Part shown: positions 11,345 through 22,973 of the stretch, one piece after another
Layout: the number at the start of each line of letters is the position of its first letter
Numbering within the stretch: the stretch's first letter is position 1
Assembly (NCBI GenBank): GCA_032622095.1
Contig: CP136061.1
Span: 200,626,244-200,690,243 of the forward strand
Reading direction: 5' to 3'
DNA: 64,000 bases
DNA from: Siphonodentalium dalli
Lineage: Eukaryota > Mollusca > Scaphopoda > Gadilida > Siphonodentaliidae
Notes under the pieces: model-generated
What the model was told of the DNA's origin: nothing
What the model saw: only the letters and a program-made list of their open reading frames with translations
Database searches by the model: none
Program-made: the position numbers and the translations under genes

Positions 11345-13169
11345 TTAACGTAACTGCATTAGTACCGACCACAAAACCTATCACGGTGTACCCTTTGATT
11401 TCGATTCGGCTAGGTTAACGAATTCCACAATTCCAACTTATATACTCCTCTGTCCTAATTGACCTTCACCTTGGTGGGAGATTTGTCGATTCAGAAGTTT
11501 GCTTTTGTCAACAACATGTTTCATATCATTCTCATCATTCATTATCGTCTGACATCATCATCGTCGACAGAATCACGCAATGTGATACACGGCATCATGA
11601 TGTACGTGACAGAGATGATCAAACTTCCACAAAATATGAAGATACATGGATGTGTGATAGGAAAAGAAATTTACTTTAAAAAGACACACCTTTTATTATA
11701 ACAATATTAATTGAGCCACCCATTCAATAGATATGGCCATTTAGACCTCTGAAAAACCCACATTTGTACTGCCGCTACTACCATTTAGTTACCATGCACT
11801 GACACAGTATTAACCTGCGACGACGCCCTGAGACGAGGTCACAATTGAATTATCGTAATAACTAAATATAAGGCCATTAATCATTAAGGGTTATTTGTAT
11901 GTGTCTTAAAAACAGGGACCCTAAAAAGATATGTTGGCATCCTTAGAATTTCTTTAAATTTCGCCGATATATAAAACTTATCATAACTTATCATATAATT
12001 ATATATCTATTTGGTGCCAGCAATTTTCTATCGCTCCTTCATATTGAATTTAAAGACTGAAATTGAACTTTTACCCATTCCACTCATATCTCTGGGAATA
12101 GGTACACTTTATCGGTAAAAAGGGCATTAAAGACATACATTTATTATGGACTTGTTCCGGTACGGTACATGAAACTGATTAGTTAGTAGTCAGGCGCTAT
12201 GCCAACAGGGGAATATAGCATTCTATGAATATCGCAAACATTTCAATCAAATGGACGGTACGTCGGAACCACTCTATAGAAACATCGTCTGAACTACGCT
12301 GAATTGTAAATATTTACATCTCGATTCGGGACGCAACTTTTGGCGATAAAGTAATGAAAACAAGTTTGCCATCGAGAGTCACTGAATTAAATTATTATGT
12401 AAGAATGACGATGTGTGTTGTCAAATTGGATATAATATTTGTAAAACTAACTACTTTCAGGATAATTATTCTACATTTATATTTGATCACCCTTCCCGAG
12501 CGTTTCACATCACTTTAATATAATTTTCATTTATAGGCATAATAAAATTAAATAAGTCCATCACACAATAACGATTTAATATTCATATCATGCCAGTGTT
12601 TTGAATATACAGCACAAATTTTAACCAGCCAAAAGTAGGAACACTTTTATTGACAGATAATCACAATGTCATGACGTCGTTTTGTCACATCACTAAATGT
12701 ACCTTGAAATTGGGTGACTTATTCACATGTACCGGTATGGAAATTGTTTTTCTAGATTTTTTTCAGAACAATTTATTTTGGCCAATAGCTCGATTCAGCC
12801 ATGCGAAGCTAAAATATTGGATGAAGATTGCATTGGTGAAATATATTTAGGAAACATTTTGGTCCCCTGATCTGATCATAAAGTTGCATGATCTGACGAT
12901 TCAAACTTTGAATTTCAAAGTACTTTTGTGTTCACAATCTCATATTAAAACTGTTCATCAGCTCTCAAAAGATCGTCAGGCCATGCAGCGATATGGCGAG
13001 GTGACTTGGAATTGATCCAAAGATCCTCATGTCGATCGTTAAATAGGCGAGGTGGCTTTGACGGCTGGCTCTATATTTCAAGCAATTATATGCTATATAT
13101 GAGATTGTTTGTTTTGAAATTTGAAACGATCAGTTTTATGTTTCTTTTCCACAACATGTGAAGGGGTGT

Positions 13170-16110
13170 CCAACCCCTCGAATATAGAACCCCCTCACTT
13201 GTATAAGGCTATAGCATGCACTACTATATGAATCTGATTGTCTCAATTCATTTTGAAGCTCTAATTATAATTTTTCTTAGAAATGATTTTGGAAAAAAAT
13301 TGCATGACATCAGAAACAAATCTGCATTCCGGGCTCGGGGACACCCACCCACCCGGTCCTTGTATCCTGTAATTGTTTCCGACCCCCCCCCCTGGGTACG
13401 AGTTCATTACCTGCTTATTTTAGAATAAAATAATCACATTATGTAGCCATTTCATATTATAGGTCGATTATGTGCGTATTAGCGCGAGGATATGTTGGGT
13501 TATTTGTCTACTTAGACGATTCAACAACTGACTTATGATAAGTGTTTGAACAGCTCTATGATCTTGTTTGGGATTTTTCGATGAACTGGTGGTGGCACAA
13601 GAATAATCCACAAGGAGAGCTTCGGGGTGCTATGGTTCCGCGTAAAAGTGCGCTTATGCAACGAAACATTGCATTTTTCCTCAGTATTTTGATCCAACGA
13701 ACGACTTATGGCCTATGTTTTAAACAGCTGGACGGGTACACATAACACTGTTTGTAATTTTCCACATATTTTCGTACAAATGGGTTCACATTGGACCGAA
13801 TTAATCACATAGGTTTATTTTGAACTTATTTGATTCTCAAATTATACTGTTGAAAGGCACTGGCCACAGTGAACACCCAATAAAACGAATATACACCTAG
13901 TAAGTCGTGAGTTGGCTTATCGTGTTATTTTCCAACGTGTTCTCGTGAATACAAGCACACTACATACTTATTTTATATTTAAATAATTGAATATACGGCT
14001 GTTTTAATAACCAGCGTAATTAGGCCCATATAGAGCGTATTTCAGCTTTCAAATACTGCAAATATGAGCTTATTTTGCTGCAATTATAAAATAAGTGAGT
14101 GCGCATTGTGCTCATTTTTGCAAAAACAGCCTGCTCTCGTGAAAAGAAGCACAAAACGGCTTATTTTTAATGTTGCGTTTGGGTCCATGTAGAGCGTATA
14201 TATTTGTGAAAAATGTGCTCTATATCCTGTCTATATGCGAGCATAAAACGTGGCGTTCAAAATAAGCATGATATGCTTATTTCAATACGAAGTAAGCCCA
14301 TATTGGCACTATTTAATCTACTTTTTCATTGATACCACTTTTGATACCACTTTTGCACGGTCTTCATATAATGTATTTATAATGTATTTACAGTGCGACC
14401 GGCCCCCCAAAAAAAGGCCCCCATTCAACAGGTATAAGTTTAATATAGGCTTATTTCATAAACATTTTGTCCAGTATCAACCTATGTGAATAGATAGGCC
14501 CAATTTGAATCTATTGGCACGAGGATTGGATTTTTAGATGGAACAAATGCAGCCCGTTCTACCGAAAACCCACACTTTATCTGCTTATATAATTTGTCTT
14601 AGTTAGATAATCTGCTTAGCATCGCCTCATTTTGAGTCGATACAAACTGTAAACTGAAAATAAGAGCATTTTAGTCACATTATCGACTCAGAATGATTCG
14701 GTCAATCGAGTCTATGAAAACCAGTAGATTAAATAGTGTCAGTATGGGCTTATTTTTTTATTGAGATACGCACATGCCGTTCCTATTTTGAACGCCGCGT
14801 TTACGCACATGCGTATTTATGTTCTCAAATATGTTCTAAATGGTCCTAAAACACATCAAAATAAGCCCGTATTCTGCTTTTTTCACAAGAACAGATGGAA
14901 AATCTCCAGAAAATAATCATAATACGGGCTCATATTTTATTGGCGAAATAAGCTGATATTGGAAATATTTGAATCTCAAATACGCTCTATATGGGCCTAA
15001 TTACTCTGGTTATTAAAACATCCCTTCATGGGACTATTTAGCTTTTGAAATAAGCCAGCAGTGCTGGTATGTTCACGGCAACACGCTGGAAAATAACATG
15101 AATAAGCCAACTCATGACTTAACAGATTTACGTTACTTATTTTGCGTTTTCTCTGTGGCCCTTGCCATCCAACGGAATAAGTCCAATATAAACCTACGTA
15201 AATATTTAAGTTCATTGTGAACCTATATGAATATTTAGGTCCAATAGGAACATATTTGCAGGTGGATATGATGAAATTTATAAACAATGTGGTGTATACC
15301 CGTCCAGCTGTTTAAAACACTGGGAGTAAGTCGTTCGTGGGGGTCAACATAGTACTTACAAATGAGAGTTTTCGTTGCTGAATCGCACTTTTTGTTAAAA
15401 CCACAGCAGCCGCGAGGCTCTCCTTGTGGATTCCGCCACAAGTTCATCTACAATTACCAAACTATAGTCATATATGCACATCTTCTGTTGGCATAGCCAC
15501 TGCAAACACGGTTCTATCCTTGTGGATTTATCTTGTGCAGTCACTAGTCCATCTAAAAATTATAAAACTTTGAAACATATCCTCGTGCAAATACGCACAT
15601 AATCAACATATATATTGTGCAAATAGATTCATATTGGATTATTTTATTCTGAAATGAGCAGATAATGGACTCATCCGTTATTCCATTTCATGGCACGGGC
15701 GACAATGAAAGCACATATTTTAAACAACGTGCACCCGAAAAGCAGTGAGTTGGTTTATTTGTTTCACTGTCCTCACATAAGGAACTTGTAATGAAGCCAT
15801 GAGTCGATATTGTTACTAAAACGCTCTCATTTTCAGTTTATTATTGACTCAAAATGAGGCGAATCTAGGCAGATTATCTAACTAAGACCAATTATATTAT
15901 AAGCTGATAATGCAGGGAGGGGTCGGAAAAAAAATACAGGATACAAGGACCGGGTGGGTGGGTGTCCCCGAGCCCTTCTGATGTTATGCAATTTTTTACC
16001 AAAATAATTTCTAAAAAAAATTACAGCTTCAAAATGAATTGAAACAATCATATTCATATCGTAGTGCATGCTATAGCCTTATACACGTGAGGGGTCCTCT
16101 ATATTTTAAT
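13170..16110. repeat. Large imperfect palindrome
   Basis: The left arm (about 13,170-14,060) matches the reverse complement of the right arm (about 14,985-16,110). Landmarks pairing across the dyad are GCTATAGCATGCACTA (13,211 with 16,065), CTCTCCTTGTGGATT (13,605 with 15,420), CCAGCTGTTTAAAAC (13,723 with 15,304) and GGCCCATATAGAGCGTA (14,023 with 14,985). The right arm has about 200 extra bases near 15,690-15,890. Part of the spacer (14,574-14,680) also pairs with 15,790-15,915, so the structure is layered. The arms reach a C-tract ending CTG like that of the family 2 MITEs. No transposase was recognised. Short open frames in both arms look non-coding. Confidence 0.75.
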
Positions 16111-16740
16111 TTTTGTCCACAATTTCTCCCTTTAACAGTTGAAACCATGGGGTGGTTCCGGTTTTGGTCGAGGAAAAAAATTGCAAAATGAAAATAAATC
16201 CATTCTCATCTTTTCTCATAGCTTATCATGGCTTTTTTTTTTACTTATTATACATAGAGGATACATGCGTGTTTTGAGTGAATACCGAAAGTATCTCATG
16301 AGTGGTCACAGTGAGATACTGGAATCATCACGAGTGGCCTTTGCCCGGAATGCAGATTTTTTTTCTGATATCATGCAATTTTTTTCCAAAATCATTTCTA
16401 AGACAAATTACAGTTTAAAAATAAATTGAAACAATCATATTAATATAGTAATGCATGCTATAGCCTTATACAAGTGAGGGGCTCTATATTTAAATTTTTT
16501 ATCCACAATTTCTCCCTTTAACAGTTGAAACCATGAGGTGGGTCCGGTTTTGGTCGAGGAAAAAAATTGCAATGAAAAAAAATAAATTCTTATCTTTTCT
16601 CATAGTTTATCATGGCTTTTAAAACTTATTATACATAGCGGATACATGCGTGTTTTGAGTGAATACCGGAAGTATCTCATGAGTGGTCACAGTCAGATAC
16701 TGGAATCATCATGAGTGGCCTTTAGGCCACGAGTGATGAT
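15975..16740 (+). repeat. Direct tandem duplication, about 387-bp period
   Basis: Two units share the blocks TGCATGCTATAGCCTTATAC (ends near 16,084 and 16,471), ACAGTTGAAACCATG and GGATACATGCGTGTTTTGAG. The first unit overlaps the outer end of the palindrome's right arm, and the second ends in the hairpin at 16,650-16,795. Confidence 0.75.
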
Positions 16741-16795
16741 TCCAGTATCTCACTGTGACCACGAATGAGGTAATTCCGGTATTCACTCAAAACAC
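16650..16795. repeat. Long near-perfect hairpin 2
   Basis: Arms of about 70 bases, GTGTTTTGAGTGAATACCGG on the left and its complement on the right, meet at GGCCTTTAGGCC with almost no loop. The left arm is the end of the 387-bp unit, so the hairpin arose by inverted copying of that unit's end. Confidence 0.9.
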
Positions 16796-17033
16796 GAAGG
16801 TTTTCTTTTTATTATATGCGCTATTTACTAAAATAGATCAAGGAATTAATTCAAAATCGAACTGATTCTGATTCACATCGGCAATACAATTTATACTCGT
16901 ACAGTATCACACAAAGTCAACCTTCCTCCCAGTGGCCAATTTTCGAGTGTGTGGACTTCCACGCGATGTCAAAGCGGTGTGAAACATTTCGGTATGGTAA
17001 TAACATAGAAATGGATAATAATCTTGGTCAAAG

Positions 17034-17563
17034 CAGGGGGGGGGGGGGTGAAAAAAAAAATTCCGGCACGTATCCGGGGTGGGTGGGTGGTCAAAGCCAC
17101 CAACAAGCAATTTTTTCCGCAACTAAAAAAAACATTTCCTGCTTGTTTTTTAGTGTTTTGGCAATGAGTTGGGCTTCAAACCCACTTTGAATGAGAGAAA
17201 TAATGTAATTCTAACTGTAAACTGACTGCAGGCAGTTATCGTGTTGTATTTTGTTGCAAATTTTGAAATCCAAGATGGCCACTGGCAGCCATGTTTTTTT
17301 GGCCGAATGACCTCAAAATGACTCATTCCTATTTACATGTCCATGTTAACATCCATGATAAATAGTATGCACAGAAATTCATATACAGCTGTTTACAGTG
17401 AATTTTAGTGTTAAAAGGGGGGGTGGGTGTCAAAAAATGGTCGGAAAAAACTGCCGAAAACGGAAAAAAATTTGGCGGTGGGCGTGGGTGGGTACAAAAA
17501 ATGATCGAAATGGAAAAAATGCCATACGTGCCTGAATTCTTTTTCCGACCCCCCCCCCCCCTG
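17034..17563. mobile_element. G-tract MITE, family 2, copy 2
   Basis: The 530-base element has ends CAGGGGGGG and CCCCCCCTG, flanked by a perfect 7-base repeat GTCAAAG (17,027-17,033 and 17,564-17,570). It is closely similar to 2,108-2,656 along its length, including the satellite-like block at about 17,265-17,362. Short open frames on both strands are by-products of the G and A runs. Confidence 0.9.
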
Positions 17564-17570
17564 GTCAAAG

Positions 17571-17760
17571 TCCCGAATCGAGAAGTATATATTTACAATT
17601 GAGCGTAGTTCAGACGACGTTTTCTATGGAATGGTAATGTCGATTTGGTTGAGATTTTCGGCGATGTTAGTAGTATTCTACATTACTCCAGTTGACGTAG
17701 CACCTGAATACTAACTTATCAGTCTCACGTACCCGAACAAGTCCATAATAGTTCTTTAAT
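17571..17760 (-). repeat. R-43 fragment, inverted
   Basis: The reverse complement matches about 12,130-12,330 of R-43 copy 1 (GTCCCGAATCGAGA, CGTAGTTCAGACGA, GACTTGTTCCGGTACG). The family 2 MITE sits at its left edge. Confidence 0.6.
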
Positions 17761-18503
17761 ATATGTAATAAGCGAACACAGCAACACCTTGCCCTGATCA
17801 ATCACACGCATGGTCTAACAAAGTTTGTGTAATTTAGTTTATTATGTTTGACAAGTTCCACTATAACCAAAGAATTATATCACATAATAAGTGATTTGGT
17901 TCTCCGGTTATTTTATCAACACAAATATCTAAACGCAAATGGATAACAACACGCATGTCAAAAATCAGTCAAATCAAAAACACAAGTTCTAATTGGCTGC
18001 CATTTTGTTGACTAGCATGCAAAAATCGACAACAAACTACCGCTCTAAATCTAAGTTCTGTGACTTCTGTCAATAAGTTTATAGTGAGGGAATTCTTCTC
18101 AAAGCATATAGGACATTTTACTTTGGAGGAATCAAATTCGCCATTTTTACACGAAACAACCAGCGCAAGTATAGAAAACCACAAACTGGCACCCAGTCGG
18201 TGACAAATTCAGAAAAGAAGCATGACTGATGCATTGCAGGTAGAGATTGATTGATTAGATTATGCATGTGTATCGTATATAGTTTAATAATATGATGAGC
18301 TGTTTTTAAAGTGTTATTCAGTTGAATGCATGTATTATATATTGTATCACAACGAACATCGTATAAAGACATATTACTACGAGATGAGAGGGGGTGTCAC
18401 TAGCTCTCGAAATGTTTCTCTTTGTCTCGCTATTACTAAAATATTTCTATAATAATTGTTATACAATTCTGGTTGTTTTATATTAATTTCTAAATCAATT
18501 AGT
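17761..18503. other. Unassigned region with weak minus-strand frames
   Basis: Minus-strand frames at 17,969-18,184 and 18,118-18,372 overlap each other and contain cysteines (CKNGEFDSSKVKCPICFEKN), but I do not recognise a zinc-finger family and the frames are broken. They may be the end of an old LINE. Nothing firm. Confidence 0.3.
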
Positions 18504-18507
18504 TTAA

Positions 18508-18978
18508 AGATACGGGCGGCGTTGGCGGTGGGTATGCTGTTAAAATATTCACATCCGTCAAAAACCACCATAAACAGTAAGAATAGTAAAATATAGACAG
18601 ACCTTGTTCTTATACCAATCAGAAATATGGCACAAACAGTATGTTATTGTCAAATGTTTTCCTTTGTTATGTAAACAAAAGCAAAAATTGGTTACAGAAA
18701 CTGGCTTTTGTTTAGATCCGGATATAATAAAGAGCGTTTATATCATTTGTGTGTAATTAACCAATAGAATTGCGCTGTGTTATGTAAACAGAAGCAAAAC
18801 TTCTGTAACACGATCATGCTCTCGTTTACGTACACCATCGTATGTCTTGTCGACAATATACTATTTACGCGCTATTATGTTCGGCATATGAACAAAACTA
18901 TATATATTTCAATATTCCTTCTGTTGATGCCGATTTGAACAGATATGAATAATTCTGCAACGAACGCCGCCCGTGCAT
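18508..18978. mobile_element. TTAA MITE family 1, copy c
   Basis: 471 bases flanked by TTAA (18,504-18,507 and 18,979-18,982). The left end is AGATACGGGCGGCGTT and the right end read inward is ATGCACGGGCGGCGTT. The interior shares CCGTCAAAAACCACCATAAACAG-like sequence and the CTCTTTAT motif with copies a, b and d. Confidence 0.85.
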
Positions 18979-18982
18979 TTAA

Positions 18983-20011
18983 TACATTTTAAAGTTTAAA
19001 CGATTAAATGTTCATAAAGACTATCCGAGAGACTCTTCTCGTCTTTCGTGGATAATTGATCTCGTTTTGATTATATGACTCTTTTTTCTCAGCAAACAGA
19101 GATTACGGGTATAAAGTGTTCTCAATCATTCTGGAAAGTTTGAATTTGAACTCACTGAAGTGCTATATATCTGCATGTGTGATATATTGTATCGATCTCC
19201 CGGAATATCGATTTTATGGTAAGTTGATCGGGATTAAATTTGGTTGTGTCACGTGATACTTAATAATCATTAGTAATAGGTATATTATTGTTCGTCTGCC
19301 AAATGCGCCGTAATTTCCTGTACTGCTCTGAATTAATTTACTGCGGAGTTTATAAACCTTAATTCAAACTATATGTCGGCAAATCTATAATAACTACACA
19401 GACATAAATTACATGCGTCTATCTAGGTGGTAACGCAGGCGATTAGTACAATTCAATTCAATTCAATTTATTAGATACTCTCATTGTAGAACAAGACATA
19501 TTGAGAAGAAATGTGTTAGTGCATGCAATTCGCAATGCTATGTATGAATATATTGGGAATTAAACGGGTTGTTAAGTTGTTAAACCTCATGAGTGGTTTA
19601 TCTCACGCTGGGCCTTTTTGATAAATATTTATATTTTTGTCATAGCTTTCGTACCGCTAAAGTTAAATAGTTCATGAAGTTTTATTACGTTACATGTAGG
19701 TCGACTGTAATAGTACGGTTTGATATATTTCAATCTCAGATCTCTTAGCTGCGGGCATATAAGAATGGTGTGGTGTTCGTCTCCTAGAGCTTCCATACAT
19801 GTATGGTGTATAATCTCTGTTACTAAGAGGTCGTTTCAATTTGTGCTAGGCTGACAAAATAGCATTTTGTAACTTCTATGCTTAATGTCGGTTTTCATGG
19901 TTGAAAAATGAAAACTTAGATAGTCTGTTTATAGAATTCAGATCGTGCTATTGATTAAAAGGTATAATTTAAAATGAGAAGTTAAAATTATGAGTATGCA
20001 ACATCGTTATC
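18983..20011. other. No gene seen; partial third copy of the 3' UTR block
   Basis: Bases 19,222-19,300 repeat the start of the duplicated block (GTTGATCGGGATTAAATTTG and ATAATCATTAGTAATAGGTA). A short AATTC repeat is at 19,449-19,470. The rest is unassigned. Confidence 0.5.
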
Positions 20012-20090
20012 GTTGTAATCACAGTTGATCGGTATTAAATTTGGTTGTGTACACTTGATACATAATAATCATTAGTAATAGCTATACGGT

Positions 20091-20096
20091 TTTATT
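20091..20096 (-). promoter_or_regulatory. Poly(A) signal for terminal exon copy 2
   Basis: AATAAA on the minus strand about 165 bases past the stop codon, conserved with position 88-93. Confidence 0.5.
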
Positions 20097-20259
20097 GGCC
20101 ATTGTTGTGTGTCTACAGGGAAGGGCAATTTTGAAAGCTATGATATGTCGTTTCTTCGAGGCTATTACGTCGTTGACATCGTCCGTCATATCTCAGTAAA
20201 AACTGGTAGAGAATGATTCATAGAGTGTGCATGACAATAGTATGTGTATATTACGTAGT

Positions 20260-20600
20260 TCAATTATAATATGATGTCTTCTCTTGATATTGTTGTTCTC
20301 TCGGTGTTTCGTCTCTAGTCGTAGTCTGTTCGTATGATGGTGGGGGAGCATTTGCTTTCATTGGGTCCTGGTATTCCATGTGTCCTGGGTGCGGCTGAGG
20401 TTGGTAACCTGCTTGTTGGGGCAGGTATCCTGCTTGCTGAGGCTGGTACACTGCTTGCTGAGGCTGGTACCCGGCTGTTTGTGATCCTGGCTGCACTGCA
20501 ACATTGTGGGTAGGGTAGCTTCCTCCATACTGTTGTGTCGTGATTGTCGCCACTGCAGGTCCCTGTGGTGATCCCAGTACCTGACCTGGTTGTCTGCCAC
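20260..20600 (-). CDS. Terminal exon copy 2: PPxY-containing cytoplasmic tail of a Shisa/CYYR-like protein
   Basis: The acceptor (GACATTGTAG) leaves GT, which completes the C left by the transmembrane exon's donor to give CGT (Arg). The tail reads RGRQPGQVLGSPQGP, then a YQPQQA repeat region, then a PPPSYEQ motif, then ETPREQQYQEKTSYYN and a stop at 20,260. PPSY fits the PPxY consensus for WW-domain binding. Proline-rich PPxY tails after a single membrane span are typical of Shisa and CYYR proteins, which act as membrane adaptors (family knowledge). Compared with copy 1 it has one or two more repeats and a changed PPxY middle residue, but both keep the motif. Confidence 0.75.
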
Positions 20601-21501
20601 CTACAATGTCAAAAGGACTTGTCACATTTCAACCTCAAAATATGTGTAGGTTTAGAGATTGCGACCAAAAATATATAAAATGCATATACAGTATCATGTT
20701 GTATCAATGTCCAGATTTGATCGTGGCTATATATTAAATCACTGCCATATGATTATAAAATTCACTCAATGTTCACTAAAATGGATAATAATCTAGCATT
20801 TAATAGTGTGGCCTTACCACTATGCCTTGTACTATCGTCTCATGTAAGCAGCTAACAAATTGGTTTAGATACATGTAATATGCGGGGATACATGTGTCAG
20901 CCCCCCCCCCACCCACACCAATCACAAATAGCTTCGCCAATAAAGTAGAAAGAAAAGGTCAGGTTACTACGCATTTGACCGGTGGATCAATGATCGAAAT
21001 TCGGCAGCAACACTAAGTTTCAAATTCACGGCAGTAAAAATACATTTTAATAATAGATTTTCTTCTCAAAGCAGATATACACGATTCGCGAATGAACATT
21101 GATTCTGAGCTGCCGTCTACCATTGTCGTTGTGACCTTTCTGACTGTTTTCGCACGCGTCCAATGCCAATTGTTGAATGGTCTTATTCTTGGTCAAAAAC
21201 TGCGAAAAAATACTCTTTGCTCAAATAAACTTTGCTTTGCTGTCACTGTGCGGTTATAGTGGTATGTGTGTTATTCATCTTACCAACTGTTCTACTCAGT
21301 TCCGATGTTCACAAGGATAATTTAATACGTTCAATACTAAGTGCTCATATGCGATTAGTCTCCTTATGAACTGTTAAGAAAATAACTTAAATAAGTTCAA
21401 CAAACGATCATATATTTCCCAACAATGAATATGAATATTTCTGCTCTTGTATTATCTGTTTTTATAATAACTGAACTGGGTTAACTAAGAATAATACTCA
21501 C

Positions 21502-21575
21502 GTCTGCAACAACAGCATACGATGGTGACGATTACCACAATCACGCCAATGCAGGCAGTGACAGGCCACCATAAT
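21502..21575 (-). CDS. Transmembrane exon of the Shisa/CYYR-like gene
   Basis: A 74-base exon lies between TTATTCCACAG and a GTGAGT donor (21,496-21,501). It encodes LWWPVTACIGVIVV followed by IVTIVCCCCR: a hydrophobic helix flanked by aromatic residues and ending in four cysteines, likely palmitoylated (inference). It enters in phase 2 and leaves in phase 1. The phase 1 exit fits both terminal exons. The run of cysteines after the span followed by Arg is common in Shisa-type proteins. Confidence 0.75.
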
Positions 21576-21670
21576 CTGTGGAATAATAAATTAAACTTAC
21601 AGTTCATCATCATATCATTTTAACATAAACAAGTCATCCGGCTTTTGGTCCCGATACATGTACATGTGTA

Positions 21671-21775
21671 TTGTTAACAGTTTGCACTCGTTTGTCGTGC
21701 CGCGAGGTAAAACTCGAACCTCCGGTTCTCGTTTTACCATCGCGTCACAACAAACTCGTGCAATAACGTTAACCA
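21671..21775. repeat. Long near-perfect hairpin 3
   Basis: Core arms 21,684-21,720 and 21,724-21,761 pair with one bulge and a few mismatches around TCC; GTTAAC on both sides extends the symmetry. Part of the arm resembles a tRNA T-loop (GGTTCGAG), but the whole folds as one stem, not a cloverleaf. It is in the intron just upstream of the transmembrane exon. Confidence 0.85.
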
Positions 21776-21942
21776 GTTCACACACTTGTGTCGTTCTATC
21801 ATTATATGGACTGTGTTTCGAAAGCATCCACACCTACATGTATATATGTTATGTATATGTAATGTTGTTATTATTTGGTTATTATACTGAGTATTTTATA
21901 AATTTTTTGAAATATATAATATGCGCATTTCATCATGGAAAT

Positions 21943-22128
21943 TCCCTTTCATTTTATCTGAGTCAATTAAACACAAAATCGGACATCAACTCCCAATATC
22001 CCCGGCGAAATTCGACATCACCACAAATTCCTGGTGACAATTATGATAAGAACTGTAGTGATGTTGAGGATTATGACACCAACCGGAACACATATAGGAA
22101 ACAACAGGTGCCGGATGAACTATTTTAA
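21943..22128 (+). CDS. Possible C-terminal exon, plus strand
   Basis: The frame ends in a polar, acidic tail that includes DNYDKNCSDVEDYDTNRN and finishes QQVPDELF before TAA. Composition and codon use look protein-like, but the upstream acceptor (TTTTATCTGAG) is weak and no partner exon was found. The minus strand of the same bases is also open and contains several cysteines (SYMCSGWCHN), so it could instead be part of the missing cysteine-rich exon of the minus-strand gene; I found no good donor for that. Unknown function. Confidence 0.25.
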   Translation, partial: SLSFYLSQLNTKSDINSQYPRRNSTSPQIPGDNYDKNCSDVEDYDTNRNTYRKQQVPDELF

Positions 22129-22973
22129 GTTGGCTGCTGGTTGGGCAGGTGATAAAAAGTTGACAATGTGATAAACCGAACCACGACAATTATTAATGAA
22201 CAGATGAGTATTTGGAAAAAACAATAATTGCCTTCACAATTCACAATGGTCTCATGCGTGTCTTATTTCCAGTTAAGTGACAGAAGTGACGTTCTATCTC
22301 ATTGTTCAGACAGTGTTAATTAGGTATCACGCATGCGTACACTGGTTTTTTTTACTTTAAACATATTTTATTTGTATATCGAATAATACAAAATGGATTG
22401 GGGACAAGTTACAGAACTTACTTTGCCCCTCTCCCTGTTTACAATAATATTATTCATACAAAATGGTGAAGGAAAGATTCAAAATCATATATATGTTAAA
22501 CATATTTACATTTATAAATGAGTGGGTTCGGTGTTTGTAAATTGGAATTGTATAGACATGTGATCATCCGTCACTGCGCGGTTTCAGTTCTTTATTTATC
22601 ATGTTATTGTTGACATCGAAGCTATTGTGAAATACTCTGGTACGTACGGTATATCATCTCATGTAGATGTACATGTATTTGTTTCAAAACTATCAGAACA
22701 CTGTCAACTGGATTGTCAAGTTGAAAAAAAACTGGCAGCAGTGTCAACATTCTAATAGTAATAGTTATTATAGTAATAGCTGCTACGTTGTTGTTATTAT
22801 TATTATTCTCACTAGTGGTTGACATCGAAGCTCATGTGAATTACTCTAGCAGGTGTACCTGTATCCTGTTGTGTCAGTAATTGTATCTGTGTTTTGATAG
22901 TCACAGCACTGTCATAGCCGACAGCTCGAAATGGCGATCGAAGACAACCCAGTTGTCACAATTTAGTGGAAAA
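22129..22973. other. Intronic sequence of the host gene, no exon found
   Basis: Holds a 35-base repeat (TTGACATCGAAGCT) at 22,611 and 22,819, and between them a run of GTT/ATT triplets near 22,755-22,805 that translates as a hydrophobic stretch on the plus strand but is probably simple sequence. Confidence 0.4.

Larger units (their letters stand above)
8711..13155 (+). repeat. R-43 dispersed repeat, copy 1 (with MITE inside)
   Basis: Matches 42,401-45,337 from AATATGGCTGCTGATTGG to TTTCTTTTCCACAAC, apart from one large insertion at 9,536-11,344 and small indels. Without that insertion it is about 2.6 kb. Short open frames (for example 9,242-9,484) recur in both copies but have no recognisable domain. 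It could be a non-autonomous element or a segmental duplication; I found no inverted ends. Fragments also occur at 6,385-6,709, 17,571-17,760 (inverted) and 41,213-41,340, which favours a mobile origin. Confidence 0.8.
20012..21185. repeat. Segmental duplication, copy 2 (terminal exon and intron)
   Basis: Matches 1-3,305 in the same orientation without the 2-kb insertion found there. It contains the terminal exon, its poly(A) signal and the first 585 bases of the upstream intron. Confidence 0.8.

Noticed and set aside
21684-21761. tRNA or tRNA-derived SINE (GGTTCGAG B-box-like word)
   Set aside because: The whole stretch folds as a single long stem; no A box, anticodon stem or acceptor could be drawn.
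22750-22850. Transmembrane exon on the plus strand
   Set aside because: The hydrophobic reading comes from a GTT/ATT simple repeat and has stops on both sides with no good splice sites.
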